The translations under genes were made by a program, and so were the position numbers. From Casuarius casuarius (lineage: Eukaryota > Chordata > Aves > Casuariiformes > Casuariidae): a stretch of 64,000 bases of DNA. The DNA lies in NCBI GenBank assembly GCA_003342895.1, contig PTFA01000005.1:4679909-4743908 (forward strand), read 5' to 3'. Numbering within the stretch: position 1 is the first letter of the stretch; every line of letters begins with the position of its first letter. Shown one piece after another: positions 25,265-37,261 of the stretch. Under the pieces are notes generated by a model, which was given only the letters and a program-made list of their open reading frames with translations, ran no database searches and was not told where the DNA came from.

Positions 25265-26455
25265 CAGAAATTTTCTCCTCTGGAGTCTTGAACACAGTGT
25301 TGTCTGTGACCATTTAACCTCAATACTCAAACAGAATACCTCAACAGAAAAAAAAAATACCCAAACGTAAATTATATTTTTAAATTAAATTCCTCTTTCA
25401 AATTCCTCCTTTTTTTTTTCCTGAGAAATACAGATTTTGAAGCAACATTCACTTTGAGATTAATAACAACATCTTAGGTAAGCAACTCTAAGAGTGCTTT
25501 TAACCGGCGGAGAGGAACTACTGATTTGACTCTGATAGGGCATTTACATGGTATGCAGAGATGTCAAGTACAGAGATGTCAAGTGGCCCCTCCATTAAAT
25601 AGGATGACAGCAAGAGGAAAAGGAAGCACTTGAGGGACAAATACAATTATTGTTTTCAAGATGCTTCTGTTTGAAAGAACCTTGAAGAGTTTTCCATCTT
25701 TCTGTATGGATGAATTACTTGGAGAAATAAAAGGTGTCTTCTTAGAAAAGGCTAAAGCAGTGTCTGTAAGGGCTCACCAATCAGCTGCGATGAGTCCAAG
25801 TCCAGAAAAGACACAAGGGTCTTTCACTGAGCACCTTCCCATTGAAGCTTTTCATATCTAACTGTTAGTACCAACACCTGCCTCCTTGCCGTCTTGACTA
25901 AGAATTTGGGTTTTATCTCTGACTCTTCCTTTAGATAAATCTCATAAATCAAGTCTGTCACTAAATTCAGCTAGTGGTTTCAGCGCAACATTCACAAAAG
26001 CACATGCTTCTTCAGTTCTCACTAAAATAATCCCATACATATTTTTCATCACTGTTCCTTCTGTCTGACCCTCCTAATCCCCACAGTAGGCAAAACTTAC
26101 AGAAAATCTCACAAACCACATCAGTTTCCATCTGTTTCAACTCCAAAAGCAACATAGAAGCTTGGTAGAGAAAAGCCAAGGTGCCTGGAGCCCACCCAGG
26201 TAGGCTCACTAACCCATCAGGATCCACATACTAGGTATAAAAGGGAAAGGGAGGGCTCATAGGGGTTTGATGGGCTGGGTAGGGTTGGGTCTGTGAAGGC
26301 AATTTTCTCTCCCTAGCTCTAGAAAGGCTTTTCCTTTGAAACCCTGGAGAGGGCGCAGGATGGTTATGCGCATCCTTGCTGCAACTTGTGAAAGGCAGAA
26401 ATGTGCTGCTGTTGGGTGGGTTGGTATTTTGAGACACTGGAAAATAAAGAGAATC
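25265..26455. other. unannotated stretch
   Basis: No gene is recognised. It has an A-run near 25,350, a 17-bp near-tandem duplication near 25,556-25,583 (AGAGATGTCAAGT twice) and a TATAAAAG motif at 26,236-26,243 with no supporting promoter context. Confidence 0.45.
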
Positions 26456-26459
26456 CTCT

Positions 26460-26830
26460 CTTTCTAACCACCTTCCAGTCTATCTTCAAAGTGGCCATTA
26501 CTAATCTTTTGCAAATCTCTCTTAGGTTAGAACACAGTCTCTCTATGCTCCCTTACTGCTTCTTTCTGATTTTAGCATCAGTCTGTTTCATCTTCACTTC
26601 CGGTTTTCTAAGCATGACTTGTGCATGAATCTCTGTTCTGCTTTCTCATCAAACTGATTGTCATTGCCTTATTGCTTTTCTACCTCATTACCCCCTCAGT
26701 TTCTCTTTCTGTGCTTTTCTGTATATTTTGTCTATCTCTTGAGTGATCTTCCAGTTCATTCCATTAGTAAAATCTCGCCTCTGTTCTTACAACATCTTAG
26801 AGGCATACAAACGTTAATCCACAGCAGTAG
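26460..26830 (+). mobile_element. possible L2-type LINE remnant, + strand
   Basis: This pyrimidine-rich stretch contains GTCTATCTTCAAAGTGGCCA at about 26,478, then GATCTTCCAGTTCATTCCAT at about 26,746. A frame covering the latter reads LSDLPVHSISKISPLFLQHL, which resembles the L2-type C-terminal pattern (W-N-S-L-P followed by a serine-rich run and F-K-x-x-L). There are no other conserved blocks, and pyrimidine-rich DNA gives false matches. Confidence 0.4.
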
Positions 26831-29800
26831 GTTAGATGAGAAAAAACAAAAAGGGGCTTTGCAGTGCATCATTGTATTGCTAAATGAGCATTTCAGCATT
26901 AATACATCACCAGTAAAGGCAGAGAGAGCAAGGCTGAAGGCCTAGGACTGTAGTCATTCCGGTGGTAAACATGACACCTTCACAAGAAACTTAAGAACTG
27001 AACTGCCTCTGAAGTGGCATCTTTCTGTCTGTCAACGATTAAAGAAGGGAAGCATGCATCAAAACATGAGTAAACTAAGATTAGATAAAGATGAATTCAG
27101 GCATCAAAGTAAGAGCTCATGAGCACTGGAATTATATCTTATTCTGTACTGTCCTTACTTTATTCATGGTAATAATTATTCCTTTGTCTGTCTAATGTGA
27201 GAGGTACATAGGTAAAACAGTAATAGCAGACTAAGGACAAGACTTGAGATTTTCTTTAGATTACTATTCTTATTTCATCTGTATTTTATTTGACAAATAA
27301 ATCCTGAGGAAAAGCATACAAATTCAAAAGCACTGCTCATTTTAAATACTGGGTGTTGAATATGAGGGTGAAGAAGTCAAAGTAACTACAGAAGATATTG
27401 TCATATATGTTCTCTAGGTTACCAAGATAATAATACACTGCCTTAACTTCTTCTTTAATGAGTTTGTACAGAAGGAAACTGACTTATTTTTGTATATTAT
27501 GTGTTAGAGCTACCGATTTGATGGATTGCAGGGGCCAGGACCTGGACGTCAATGTTTGTTAGACTGTTCAAGTGCAAAATGGAAGGGTCCTAGCCAGGCT
27601 TGGAAGTCAGAAAATGATTGTTTCTCTAAAAAGCAACTGTTTGTAAGTCGTGGCTATGCAATGTGATCTAAGTGATTCATACTTATCCTTTCTTGTCAAA
27701 AGCTGATGCACTGAAAGATTTTTGGTCCATAGAAGCCATCTGGAACAATAGACAGCTAGTGCCAGATATTGGTTAGGCACCCCATGTAATGTTAGCTATA
27801 AACTGAAGCTAATAATCCCTCAAAGAAGACAAATTTCTTCCTAATTTGAAGCTTCCTGGTTATCTAACAGACACTGAAACTTTCCTCAGAGCAGTAATAA
27901 AGCTGACTGATTTAATTCTCCTCTTCCTTGATTTTTTTCAGTATGGGCTGTTTCTGCATATTTACTAGTGAATGAGTAGTCAGTTGTTGCACTAAAACAG
28001 TTTTTGGGTAATGAATACTGAATCTTTCAGGATGGAGAACTACATAGTCTGAATAAAAACGCAAACACATAGGCAATTCTGAGTGCAGAAATATACCTTA
28101 TCTCCTTCTGTTTCTAGCTCCCTGGGGTTTTCACAACTGAATTTTTTTCTGCATACTGCACATGGTGTTCTTCTCTTTCTTCCTGTCTCTTCCCTATGGA
28201 GTCAGGTCACTGTAATCATTTCACTCTCCCTAAAGTTTCTTGTGACCTCTAGCATCACTAACTGATATATGTGCTCTCTTTGCATTCTCGTCACACCTTG
28301 CAAGGAAGCACTCAGGCTGGAATTCAGCAGTCCTGTAGGGGGATTATAATTCCCAGACAATGTTCTACAAATTGACAAAGTCCCTGTGCCTTTATAGTCT
28401 GTAACCCTCAACAGAGCCTTTTTCCTCCCCTTTACTTTGTTCATATTTCAGCACACACAGGGTTGTCATTGTGGGTTGCCTGGAGCAGGTGAGTTTACAA
28501 GATGAGAACACCATCATACACTTGAAGTTTTTGTCAGTTTTGCCCAGCAGACATTTAAAGACTTGAACTGATTACATTTTTATTTTTTGAGAAACAATCA
28601 AGGTGAGGCCTTGTTGACTGATCCCTTGTTTTCTACTGGGGTTGCAGTCTCCTGCCTACAATTTGGAGATGAGCTATACAGGCAACTTTGAGAATGGTTG
28701 AAGGTCATGGACTGTGAGTAAGGCTTACTTAGAAATGTATGAAATAAGTGAGAAGGGTGATGAGTTTCATGAAATCTGTGTAGACCGAAACTATTTCTGA
28801 GGCTGCAAAATCCTACCTTAGAAAGGTCACACCCTTTGTGAGGGATGAGCTCATGATATTAAAAATCCTGAAAATAAAATCATGGAAGGAAAAAATACAC
28901 CTGTAGTTTACAAAATTAAAATATAATGATTAAGACCTTTCAGCTGGCTTAAAGTGCTGTAAGACAATTATAGCTCTAGTTACAGCTGCCTTTGCCCCAT
29001 GCAAAGACTGCAGTTTCATGTTAGACTCATGGTAACAGCTCTCCCAATGCCTTAATTTCTATAAACAGTAGGCAGGGACAAGCTATGAAGTTGTTAACAT
29101 CAATTTTTTTGCACTGAGACACTAATGAGGCCTGTAGACATTGTGAAGTATTAAAATAAAGCACCTATCTCCAAGAACAGATTGACAATAATATGCTTTC
29201 TGTTCTACGAACATTTTCTTGCTTATAAGAGAGACAAATGTCCGTATGCTTAGCTCCAAGAGTCCAGTGCTGTGGAAAGAAAGAAATATAACTGAATGAG
29301 ATTCTGCACTAATTGAAACTGATTAGTTTATGATTATCCTCTCACCAGCCCCTACTACTAGTCTCCCTGTGGAGCAGTGTGATTTTTCCCTGCTCTCATT
29401 ATTAGAACTAATATCTTCCTACAAATTGGCAAAGGGGGAGGGCTATTCTCTAATTCTCACTATGCTGAAAGACCAGCTCCATCTGTGCCATCTCTCTGAT
29501 CAAGAATTACTAAGCACTGGCATCAAATGAAGAAGAGGTACAACACAGGCTGCTTTGAAGGCCTAGCAGACATATAAATAGTAATGATGAAAAATAAGAT
29601 GTGGTGAGCTCATACTGAGCCAGCAGCACCTTTCTTGCTGAAAAACTCCAACATGCTCTAAAGACTGTCCTCAGGGATTTACTCTGGTGATGCACAGCCA
29701 TGAGAATGGCAGAGACAGATGGGGTGCTAGACAGCCTGTCTGTAGAGATGAGCTCAGCANTAAAGAGGGTATTGTCTATCCCCAGCATCAAAAAGTGGCA

Positions 29801-30267
29801 AGTCAGGTTTCAAACCAAACATGGAGTGGGCCCACACATTATAAACTGAGAATTTCTAGATTGCCTTAAAAAAAGAAAAGAAAAAGATACAATATGCTTC
29901 TAAAGTGGGTGTATGAACACGTCACACCCAAAATTTTTATATGAACTTGTAAAAATGCAGACTTCTCCATCTGCTTGATCCNTTTATTCTCTCTCACCTG
30001 CCAGGGGTCAGTTCTTGGTTTTCTTCCCTCTCCTCTCACCTATCTGTCTTTCTCTTTTTTTCCATCTCCTATTTCCCATCTCGTGCCCTTTTCCTACTCT
30101 ATCTTTCATTTTGTCTTTTTCGTGAAGTATACACTTCACCCTGTTTCCCCAAGTCAAAGCAACAGTTTTGTTCATACAGGATCTCCATGATGTCCCAGAG
30201 GCTGTGCCTCACTTCATCACCACCGTTAAACCTAATGTCTTTGCTATTTTTAGGTGAAGAACCTATG

Positions 30268-30304
30268 AAGCCTATAGGGGAAGCCTATAGGGGAAGCCTA
30301 TAGG
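30268..30304. repeat. 13-bp tandem repeat, about 2.8 copies
   Basis: AAGCCTATAGGGG is repeated head to tail without mismatch. Confidence 0.9.
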
Positions 30305-33300
30305 AATGTGGCCACTAGTTTATTTTCCCATTTAGATATTCCATGGTTTGTATTTCACCTTTATGAAGATAAAATGGCTAGTGGTATTGCTACATGAGAG
30401 TAAAAAGCAAAGAATCATTTTCTTGCATGACGAAATTCCTGGAAAAAAAGAAAATTAAAAAAAGTAGAGAGAGAGGTTACACAGAAAAGGGAGGGGCCTG
30501 CTAAAGATCTGCCCCTCTTGCTTAGGGAAGATGTTATTAAAGCCTACATAGCTTTGTGTTTCTGTAACAAGCTACACAGGATTGGAATCAGAGTGGTATT
30601 TCAAGCAACAGTCACATATAGTTTTACACACATATGGAAATATTCAGGGATGAAGTATTGTTCAAGTCGTGGTCCAAGGAACAACACTACACTCAAACCA
30701 AATTAACTGTTTAATCTCAAATTTCATACCCTTGCAGTCTTTTTCACAAACTGACTTTTGATCAAGGGTTATTCTTGCAAACTATTTGAAAAATACTTGC
30801 ACAAAATATTATGGACCATTAGTGAAAAGAAGAAATTCATTAAATTCATTCAGTACAAACTCTATTCATTTAAGTTTATTCACTTACTGCTATTATAGAC
30901 CTTTAAGATACTGTCTGAAATAGCTCTGATGTTCTTTCTCTGCATTTCTTGGTATTTATTTCATAGTGGATGTGAGAAGATGTTCCTTTGACATTCCTTT
31001 TTCAGCTTTTTTGTTTATTTTCCCTGAAATCTAAAGCAGGTTACCTCCTACCCCCTCACTTCTGTCCACTGTCTTTAGATGGTGATAAGAAGACTTCTTT
31101 TATCCACTTTTTTTCCTGGCTTGTCTATTTGGGTTGCAAATATTTTAAGGCCAGAAAGGTATTTTTACGAATGTTGTTTAGCACAAAAGATGCCTGATAT
31201 CCACTGATGTCACTAGACAGTGTAGTTAAACAAACAACCACATTTGCCAATAATTTGGTATAATTTTAACGTACACTTTTGTTTTCACTGCTGAAACTCA
31301 AGGTAGTTTAACGTGCAAAGTCGTATTTTCTTCTGAGAAAAATTTGGAAGACTATGCAGGGAAAGGCAGTGTTAATTTCTTTTCTCTTAGCTCAGTTTTC
31401 TGCATTTAGGACTCAGCATATGCAAAAGCATCTATTGAATCCTCTATAGTGGATATCTACTAATCAATAGGCAATTGTGCTCTTGCTGAGTCCAAACGGA
31501 AAATGATGCAGCGGAAAACAAAATGTGCTAGGCTAAAACTTGAAGTCCTTAGTTGTTCTCTCTTTAGTTCTCACCTCAGTCACATCTCTAAATAAAACCA
31601 GAGGGACTGCAAGAATTAGCTTCCTGCATTTCTTTTATTGTTGAGTTTATCTAGAAGATTTTTACTTCTTACCTGGGAAAGGTGAAAGAGGCTGGCACCA
31701 GGCTATTAGCATTGGTTCTAACCAATAAATTTAGAAAATGTCAGCAATTACACTACACTACCAATCTGGGTAACTGGCCTTTGGTAGCAGACAGAGGTTT
31801 TTTGGGTTTTTTTTTTAAATGTTGGGTGTACCGTCAGTATTTCTGAATCAAAGAGATTTCCTTAAATTATAAAACAATAAAGTTGAGAAGGCAGGTCAAA
31901 GTCATCCTCCTCTGATCAGCCAGGGATTTATAGGAGAGGATCAGGCATTGCAGCCCATCTATATATCCTCTTCATAAAATCTCAGACTGAAAAATTGCAA
32001 GCCCTTGCTTTTCATGAGCTTCCTTTGGTTCCTTTTAGGCTTAGAAAGGCTTTTTTGAAAACAGGAAGGTTTGGAAAACCTTTTAGTTGGGGATTGTGTT
32101 GGCAATATGAAGTTTTCTTCAAGTTCCTTAAAGAAACTCTGTGAGGAAAAACAATTCTTCAGAGCTTAGAAGTTTTATCACACTATTTCTACAGGTATTT
32201 CAGAGAATTTTTGTCCACCTCTGCTTCTTCAATTAGGACAGTCCTGAGCTTCCTTCAGAGATGACTAAAAAAGATTTTAAAACTTTTTTTGTTTTGTTTT
32301 GTTTTTACCAGCATCTGTCACTGGTCCCTTCAGATGTGAGACATACAGGATTACTGACACTTTGCTGTAGCTGGCAAAATGCATAGGATGAGAGGAAAGA
32401 GAGTACAAGTGAGACATGAAGAGGATACACTTGAGCTTGAGCAAAGACTGATGTACCTCTGACTCCAGTGCCAGACACCGACTTAGCTGTTTTGAAGCCA
32501 TTAAGACGAGTGGGATGTTTAAAAGAATCTTATATAAAGCAACTTGAAAGCGTTGCTGTCACTACATCCCAAGACCCATGCTTCAGGCAGGCAACATGCA
32601 AATTCACAAGTTTCTGTTCGCTGCTTAATAATTATAAAGATTTTGGATATGGCAGGATCAGGCCCTTTGACTAGGTCCACGGTAGTACGAATGTGATTGC
32701 AAGAGCTGCCACTCAGCCTATCATAGGGTCAGATGTCTTTTTGGCATCTTCCCAGACCCCGTCTCAGGTACTGTTCATGGTTCAGTTCCAGAGTATGTGG
32801 GCTTATAAAGCCTGNTTCTCAAACATGGGAACATAATTAAAATCTTTGAATTCTGCATTTGTACACTTGAACCCGGCACCAAAGAAATTAGCAGTTGTAC
32901 ATGCAAATAAAAAGAGCAGTTGTGCATTTCAGTACAGCACCTGTCTTTGACAGAGCTATCTTTGCTACGCCAAGGGGAAGTATTACAGATAAGCAAGGAG
33001 TATATGCATGATTTGGAGCCTGTCTGTCTCTTCCCATCTGTTGCTAATATAAATACAAACATCTCCACTGGAATTTCAGAGAGTGGAAGTTTGTTGTTGC
33101 TGTTTGTTGATTAACAGGCATGACAAGGATAGGCCTGGCAAATACATCCAGAAACACAGCCCTTTTTTTTTATTATTTTTATTTTAGCACATTTTTCTCA
33201 GTTTAGGGTTTGTCAGTGTGGAATCCTTGCTTAAAGGAAAGGTCATTAACACTGAAAAGCTCCATGCAGCCTCCAGCCTGCAGTTACCTTCCTGCATGAT

Positions 33301-34242
33301 GAATCACTACATCGCACATTGTCTGAAGTATCCAAGTGCTTAATCTTACTGATGGCAACCAACTTTCTTGGGCCAGACAAAGAGAACTTCACAAATCTAA
33401 ATGATCCATCACCTAAGCACAGTTTGCTTGTCACTGACAAATGCAGTCTTATTCTCGTGATCAGTGGGGTGTTGAGAAGTAAAACCTCTCTACCTCCTCT
33501 CACAACCCTCCTAACTCAAGTTTTCATCCATTTGCAACTTCCAAGCTTAAGCCATGGTTCTGGTCGGTAAGACGGGATCAGATCAGGCTGCAGCATGAAT
33601 TTGATCTGGATCAGAGAATGCATTCATGCTTCTGCCAAATTAACCAAAGCACTGATATGGAGTGGAAGCTGGTTTTCTGCTCTTATGTCAGCTGTGGGAG
33701 GAAAGACAATACTTGATCTGGTATAAAGCCTGTTGATATGAAGTGGACCTGGCAACATTTTTTTCATTAAATAGCAGTCTCAACAGTTTTTTTTTTTCTT
33801 TTTAGAAAAAGGAGTTATTTTTAATCCAATCAGTTTCGTGACTCAGCTTGCACACAAGCAGATGAACAATTGTGTTAGCACAGATGTGTCATGGAGACAG
33901 GGAACACCTTAAGTTGGTATTCCCTCTGATATCCCTATAGTGTTCACTTATGACCTCAGTGTCCATATGGTGACACATTTAAATATGTCTAAAAAAGAAA
34001 CAACTGACTAGCTATGTTTCCTCCCCAATTTCAAAAGTCTCTCTTCTGCCAAAGCAATTTGTCTCACCATATTTTAACGCACTGACGAACTNCTTAGCCT
34101 GTCTTATGGCATGGGTACTTAACGTAGTTGTATGGATGGAATGTCATAGATTGCAGTAAATACATTTATATAGTAAATAAGTTACTTTTGTTTGTATATT
34201 CCAATACAATCATGGGCACTTTAATAACAGTTTCTGTTTCAA

Positions 34243-34273
34243 GATAATACTATAGAAAGATAATACTATAGAA
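34243..34273. repeat. 16-bp tandem duplication
   Basis: GATAATACTATAGAAA is followed directly by a second, nearly complete copy. Confidence 0.88.
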
Positions 34274-36887
34274 TACATTATTAACATGTAATAATTTAGA
34301 GCTTTGCACCTACAATTTTTATGAGGCTTGGTAGGTAAGGGGGAGAAATCTGATATTGTTTACACATGGAATAACTCCATATGGCTAGTATAATGTGAAA
34401 AACTTGACATTGATAACTAAAGTTAAAGCATGTCCTAAATAATTGTCTCATTAACCTTCTCCAAATTCATAAGCTGGACAGGAATATGACTATGGCTGAC
34501 AGAAAACATCTGGTAACGTGAAGAAAGAGAAAATCATTTGCATGCTTGGCCTAATAGTATTATTGCTGCTCTGACACACCAGTACAGAGATGTGTCAGTG
34601 ATGAAGGAGTTTGTGAGGACTAGGCTACTGTTGATTTTATTGTGCCTTAACTTGAGCCATAAGTGACCTGTTTTTGTGAGTAGCAGGAAAACAAAGAAGA
34701 AATGTAGTGAATGAAGTCATTTAGGTAATAGTGAAGTGTCCTTTATACAGAATTCAGATATTTTAAATCACCTACTCACCAGTGTGACNCATTTTCTTTT
34801 TACCAATTATCATTTTCTCTCTTGTGTTCATTTCTTGCTGCTCTTCCCACCACGCTGCTAATTCCCACGCATCCCTGCAGTTCCCTGAGAAGCTGAGATC
34901 TGGCTTTGTGTCAGCTGTCCATTGACATCTCCAAATGGCTTGAGCAAAGATGCTACTGGCAAGGTGATACAGTGAAGGTTTGCTGACCACTGTCCAGGTC
35001 TGTCTGTAACTCAATTAATCTATAAGTCATTAAGTAAATGAAATCTAAAACTGTTTCCCTGTTTCTCTGAAGTATCAACACATTAGTGCAGTCTGCGTAG
35101 GCTCCAAGCCATTAAAATAATAGAGTTAGGAGTACCCACACACTCATCATTTTCAGGGAATTCAGCCTCATGCCCTGCTCTTCTCATTAGCAAGAAGACA
35201 GATCATATTTGTCTTTTTCTTCCTGTTTCTTTCACTCCATCCTTCCTTCTGGAAGCCTTCCCAGAGTAGTATCCCCTCTCTTTACTTGTCTTGGCCTCGG
35301 AAGCACCTCCCTGCCAGCTGGCTTCCCAGGCACTAAGGCAGTGAGGTGTGTCATAAGATAACGACCCTGGCCACAATCTCGTCTTGTCTGCAAGTGAGAG
35401 GGACAGAAAACTCTTTCTCTTCACCTCTCCAGGCAACAAATGCATTTGGGACTTTCTGATCAGCTAATGTGCCACTTAGCCAGGGGAAACATTTTACTTG
35501 TAAAGTCTAGCAATTAAAATAGGCAGGTAAGACACCAATTAATAGAACAGCATCTGTGGTAGGTACTTACATGTCCTCTGTGGCTGTTATATCCCACCAA
35601 CCCACAATTCTTCCCCTACTTATCCCCAGACAATGGAATTATTGTTAAATGAATTTTTTTGCTATCAAAATGCAAATGATGAATCTGTGGGAAAATGTTG
35701 TATGTTTTGATGACCTTATCAGCTCAACCCTTAACAAGAAAGGAAAGGTTTGGCTTTTTCCTCTTCTGTCTTGTATGTTGCACACTTGCTTGCTTTTCAC
35801 TGTGTTGCCTCTGGGGTGATGAATAATTACTGTCCCTGTCCAGGCCTTTCCTAGACCTTGCCTCGTACTCAGATTCTGAGTATCTTCTGGAGACCTCAGC
35901 CTGGATGGAAAAAGGTGCATGAACAGGTGTGGCGGACAGATGAGTGAACTTTTGCTTTAAACATTTCTTGGTACATAAGGTGCAAACAAACCATAACCCC
36001 GAACAAGCCATCTGTTCCCAGCGGAAACAGGACTGAGCTGCTGTGACCCCTGAAATAGTCTCCCTGCGACCACCCAGGACACACTGAGCCTGTGCTGAAC
36101 CAGACCACAATCAGGCAGAGACTTTGGGACCTGGACTGTAAATTATTGCCGCTTAGCACAACTTCTATAAAACTTGTTTAGCATGAGTAGCTAAATTTGC
36201 TGAAGCCTTAGGCTGCACTCCTAGTTCAGTGAGAAAGGGCCACAGGGCTGGTGCAGGCTGGAAAGATAAGGGAGTTACAAGCAGTCTGCATTCCTGTGCC
36301 CCACACTCCGAAAGGGAGGATATCAAGGCTTTGAAATAAGGTCTGCTTGGGCCCCAGGACTCTGGGAAACAAAGCCTCCTCTCACTGCTGAAACAGTGTT
36401 AACTTGGGGGGGGNAGGGTCTGGATTATATCCCCTTCGTTGGGACCTTGGGAGATAACAACTACCGTCACTGCTGGGGCAGTGCTAATTGCTGGAACAAC
36501 ACCTCTTTGTCAGGGCCTTGAGAGACAAGGGCAGGACCCGAGGAATGAAAACACATCTGTCAGCAGAAACTGCAACAGTAAAGATAAACAGCCTACCTAG
36601 GGACAGTGATGAGACCCAATAAGGAGCAGGAGACCCCAGACCTAAATATTACTATTGGTCCAAACTACCGCGTGAGGGGTGGAGAGCTTAGACTGGAAAG
36701 TTATAATTGCCCAGAGATTTCTTTGTTTGGGGTCCCTCTTCAGAGGCACCCAACTCGAGCTGTAATTACTGCACGAGCATCATTACAATTTATTTATTTA
36801 ATTTGCCTTGATTTGGCTCTGAACTTTTCCAAGGCACCCAGGGTGAAGAGGACCAATGGGATGCCGCTGGATCCATGGGTGGTGATA

Positions 36888-36901
36888 TCTCTTTCTCTCT
36901 T

Positions 36902-36936
<35 letters not shown>

Positions 36937-36950
36937 TTCTCTCTCCTCCC
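36888..36950. repeat. (CT)n microsatellite inside the LTR
   Basis: A CT run interrupted by occasional TTT, between the U3 region and the poly-A signal of the solo LTR. It also explains the serine/leucine-rich frame on the + strand and the arginine/glutamate-rich frame on the minus strand, which should not be taken as proteins. Confidence 0.95.
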
Positions 36951-36988
36951 CTTCGCCTTTCCCCACCTTTTCTCCACACTTCGTGGAA

Positions 36989-36994
36989 AATAAA
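36989..36994 (+). promoter_or_regulatory. polyadenylation signal of the LTR
   Basis: AATAAA about 95 bases before the LTR end, followed at the usual distance by a GT-containing stretch. It fits the R/U5 border of an LTR. Confidence 0.6.
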
Positions 36995-37179
36995 GTTAAA
37001 AGGTTGTACGATATTTGACTGGTTTTAGCGTCTTAATCTCATCCTTGGAATCGTAACGAAACCCTCCCGATATTGGATCGGGACAACAGGCTTCTACCTA
37101 CCTGTGGGCTTGCAAATGGAGCACAGACCTAAATTGAGAAAATGCCTTCTATTCATTTGTTATGTTAGGTAGACTGCCT

Positions 37180-37260
37180 GGCTTCTCTGTGCCTCATTTT
37201 TGTCTATCTATAAAATGAGAAAAAGTGTTTTCCTTCTTTTTAAATGTTGTCTGGANCAAA
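37180..37260 (+). mobile_element. possible MIR-type SINE fragment, + strand
   Basis: CTTCTCTGTGCCTCATTTTT followed by GTCTATCTATAAAATGAGAA matches the MIR-type pattern CTCTGTGCCTCAGTTTCC, CATCTGTAAAATGGGGA. Only this block is clear. Confidence 0.52.
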
Positions 37261-37261
37261 T

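Larger units (their letters stand above)
26835..36331. other. 9.5-kb unannotated stretch
   Basis: No gene is recognised. Short tandem duplications occur at 30,268-30,304 and 34,243-34,273. T-rich tracts occur near 31,795-31,818, 32,284-32,307 and 33,789-33,804. Overlapping minus-strand frames at 35.2-36.2 kb have no domain I know. Confidence 0.45.
36332..37088 (+). mobile_element. solo LTR of an endogenous retrovirus (ERV)
   Basis: The element begins TGAAATAAGG and ends GGGACAACA, the TG...CA ends of retroviral LTRs. It is flanked on both sides by the same 5 bases, GGCTT (36,327-36,331 and 37,089-37,093), the target-site duplication left by integration. A 5-bp duplication is usual for ERVL-like and some other ERV classes. 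A polyadenylation signal AATAAA lies at 36,989-36,994, followed by a short U5 with pyrimidine- and CG-containing sequence unlike the flanks. The U3 part holds degenerate direct repeats, and a (CT)n run lies at 36,888-36,950. No primer-binding site, gag, pol or env sequence follows on either side, so only one LTR remains, presumably after recombination between two LTRs. The family cannot be named without a library search. Confidence 0.82.

Noticed and set aside
26236..26243. TATAAAAG as a promoter TATA box
   Set aside because: No transcript, initiator, CpG island or downstream exon supports it. A similar TATAAATA at about 59,291 is equally isolated.
32648..32672. GGCAGGATCAGGCCCTTTGA, resembling a motif seen in old amniote repeats
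   Set aside because: Too short and isolated to assign to a family.
36606..37028. 140-codon + strand frame
   Set aside because: It lies wholly inside the solo LTR and its serine/leucine-rich part is the CT microsatellite.
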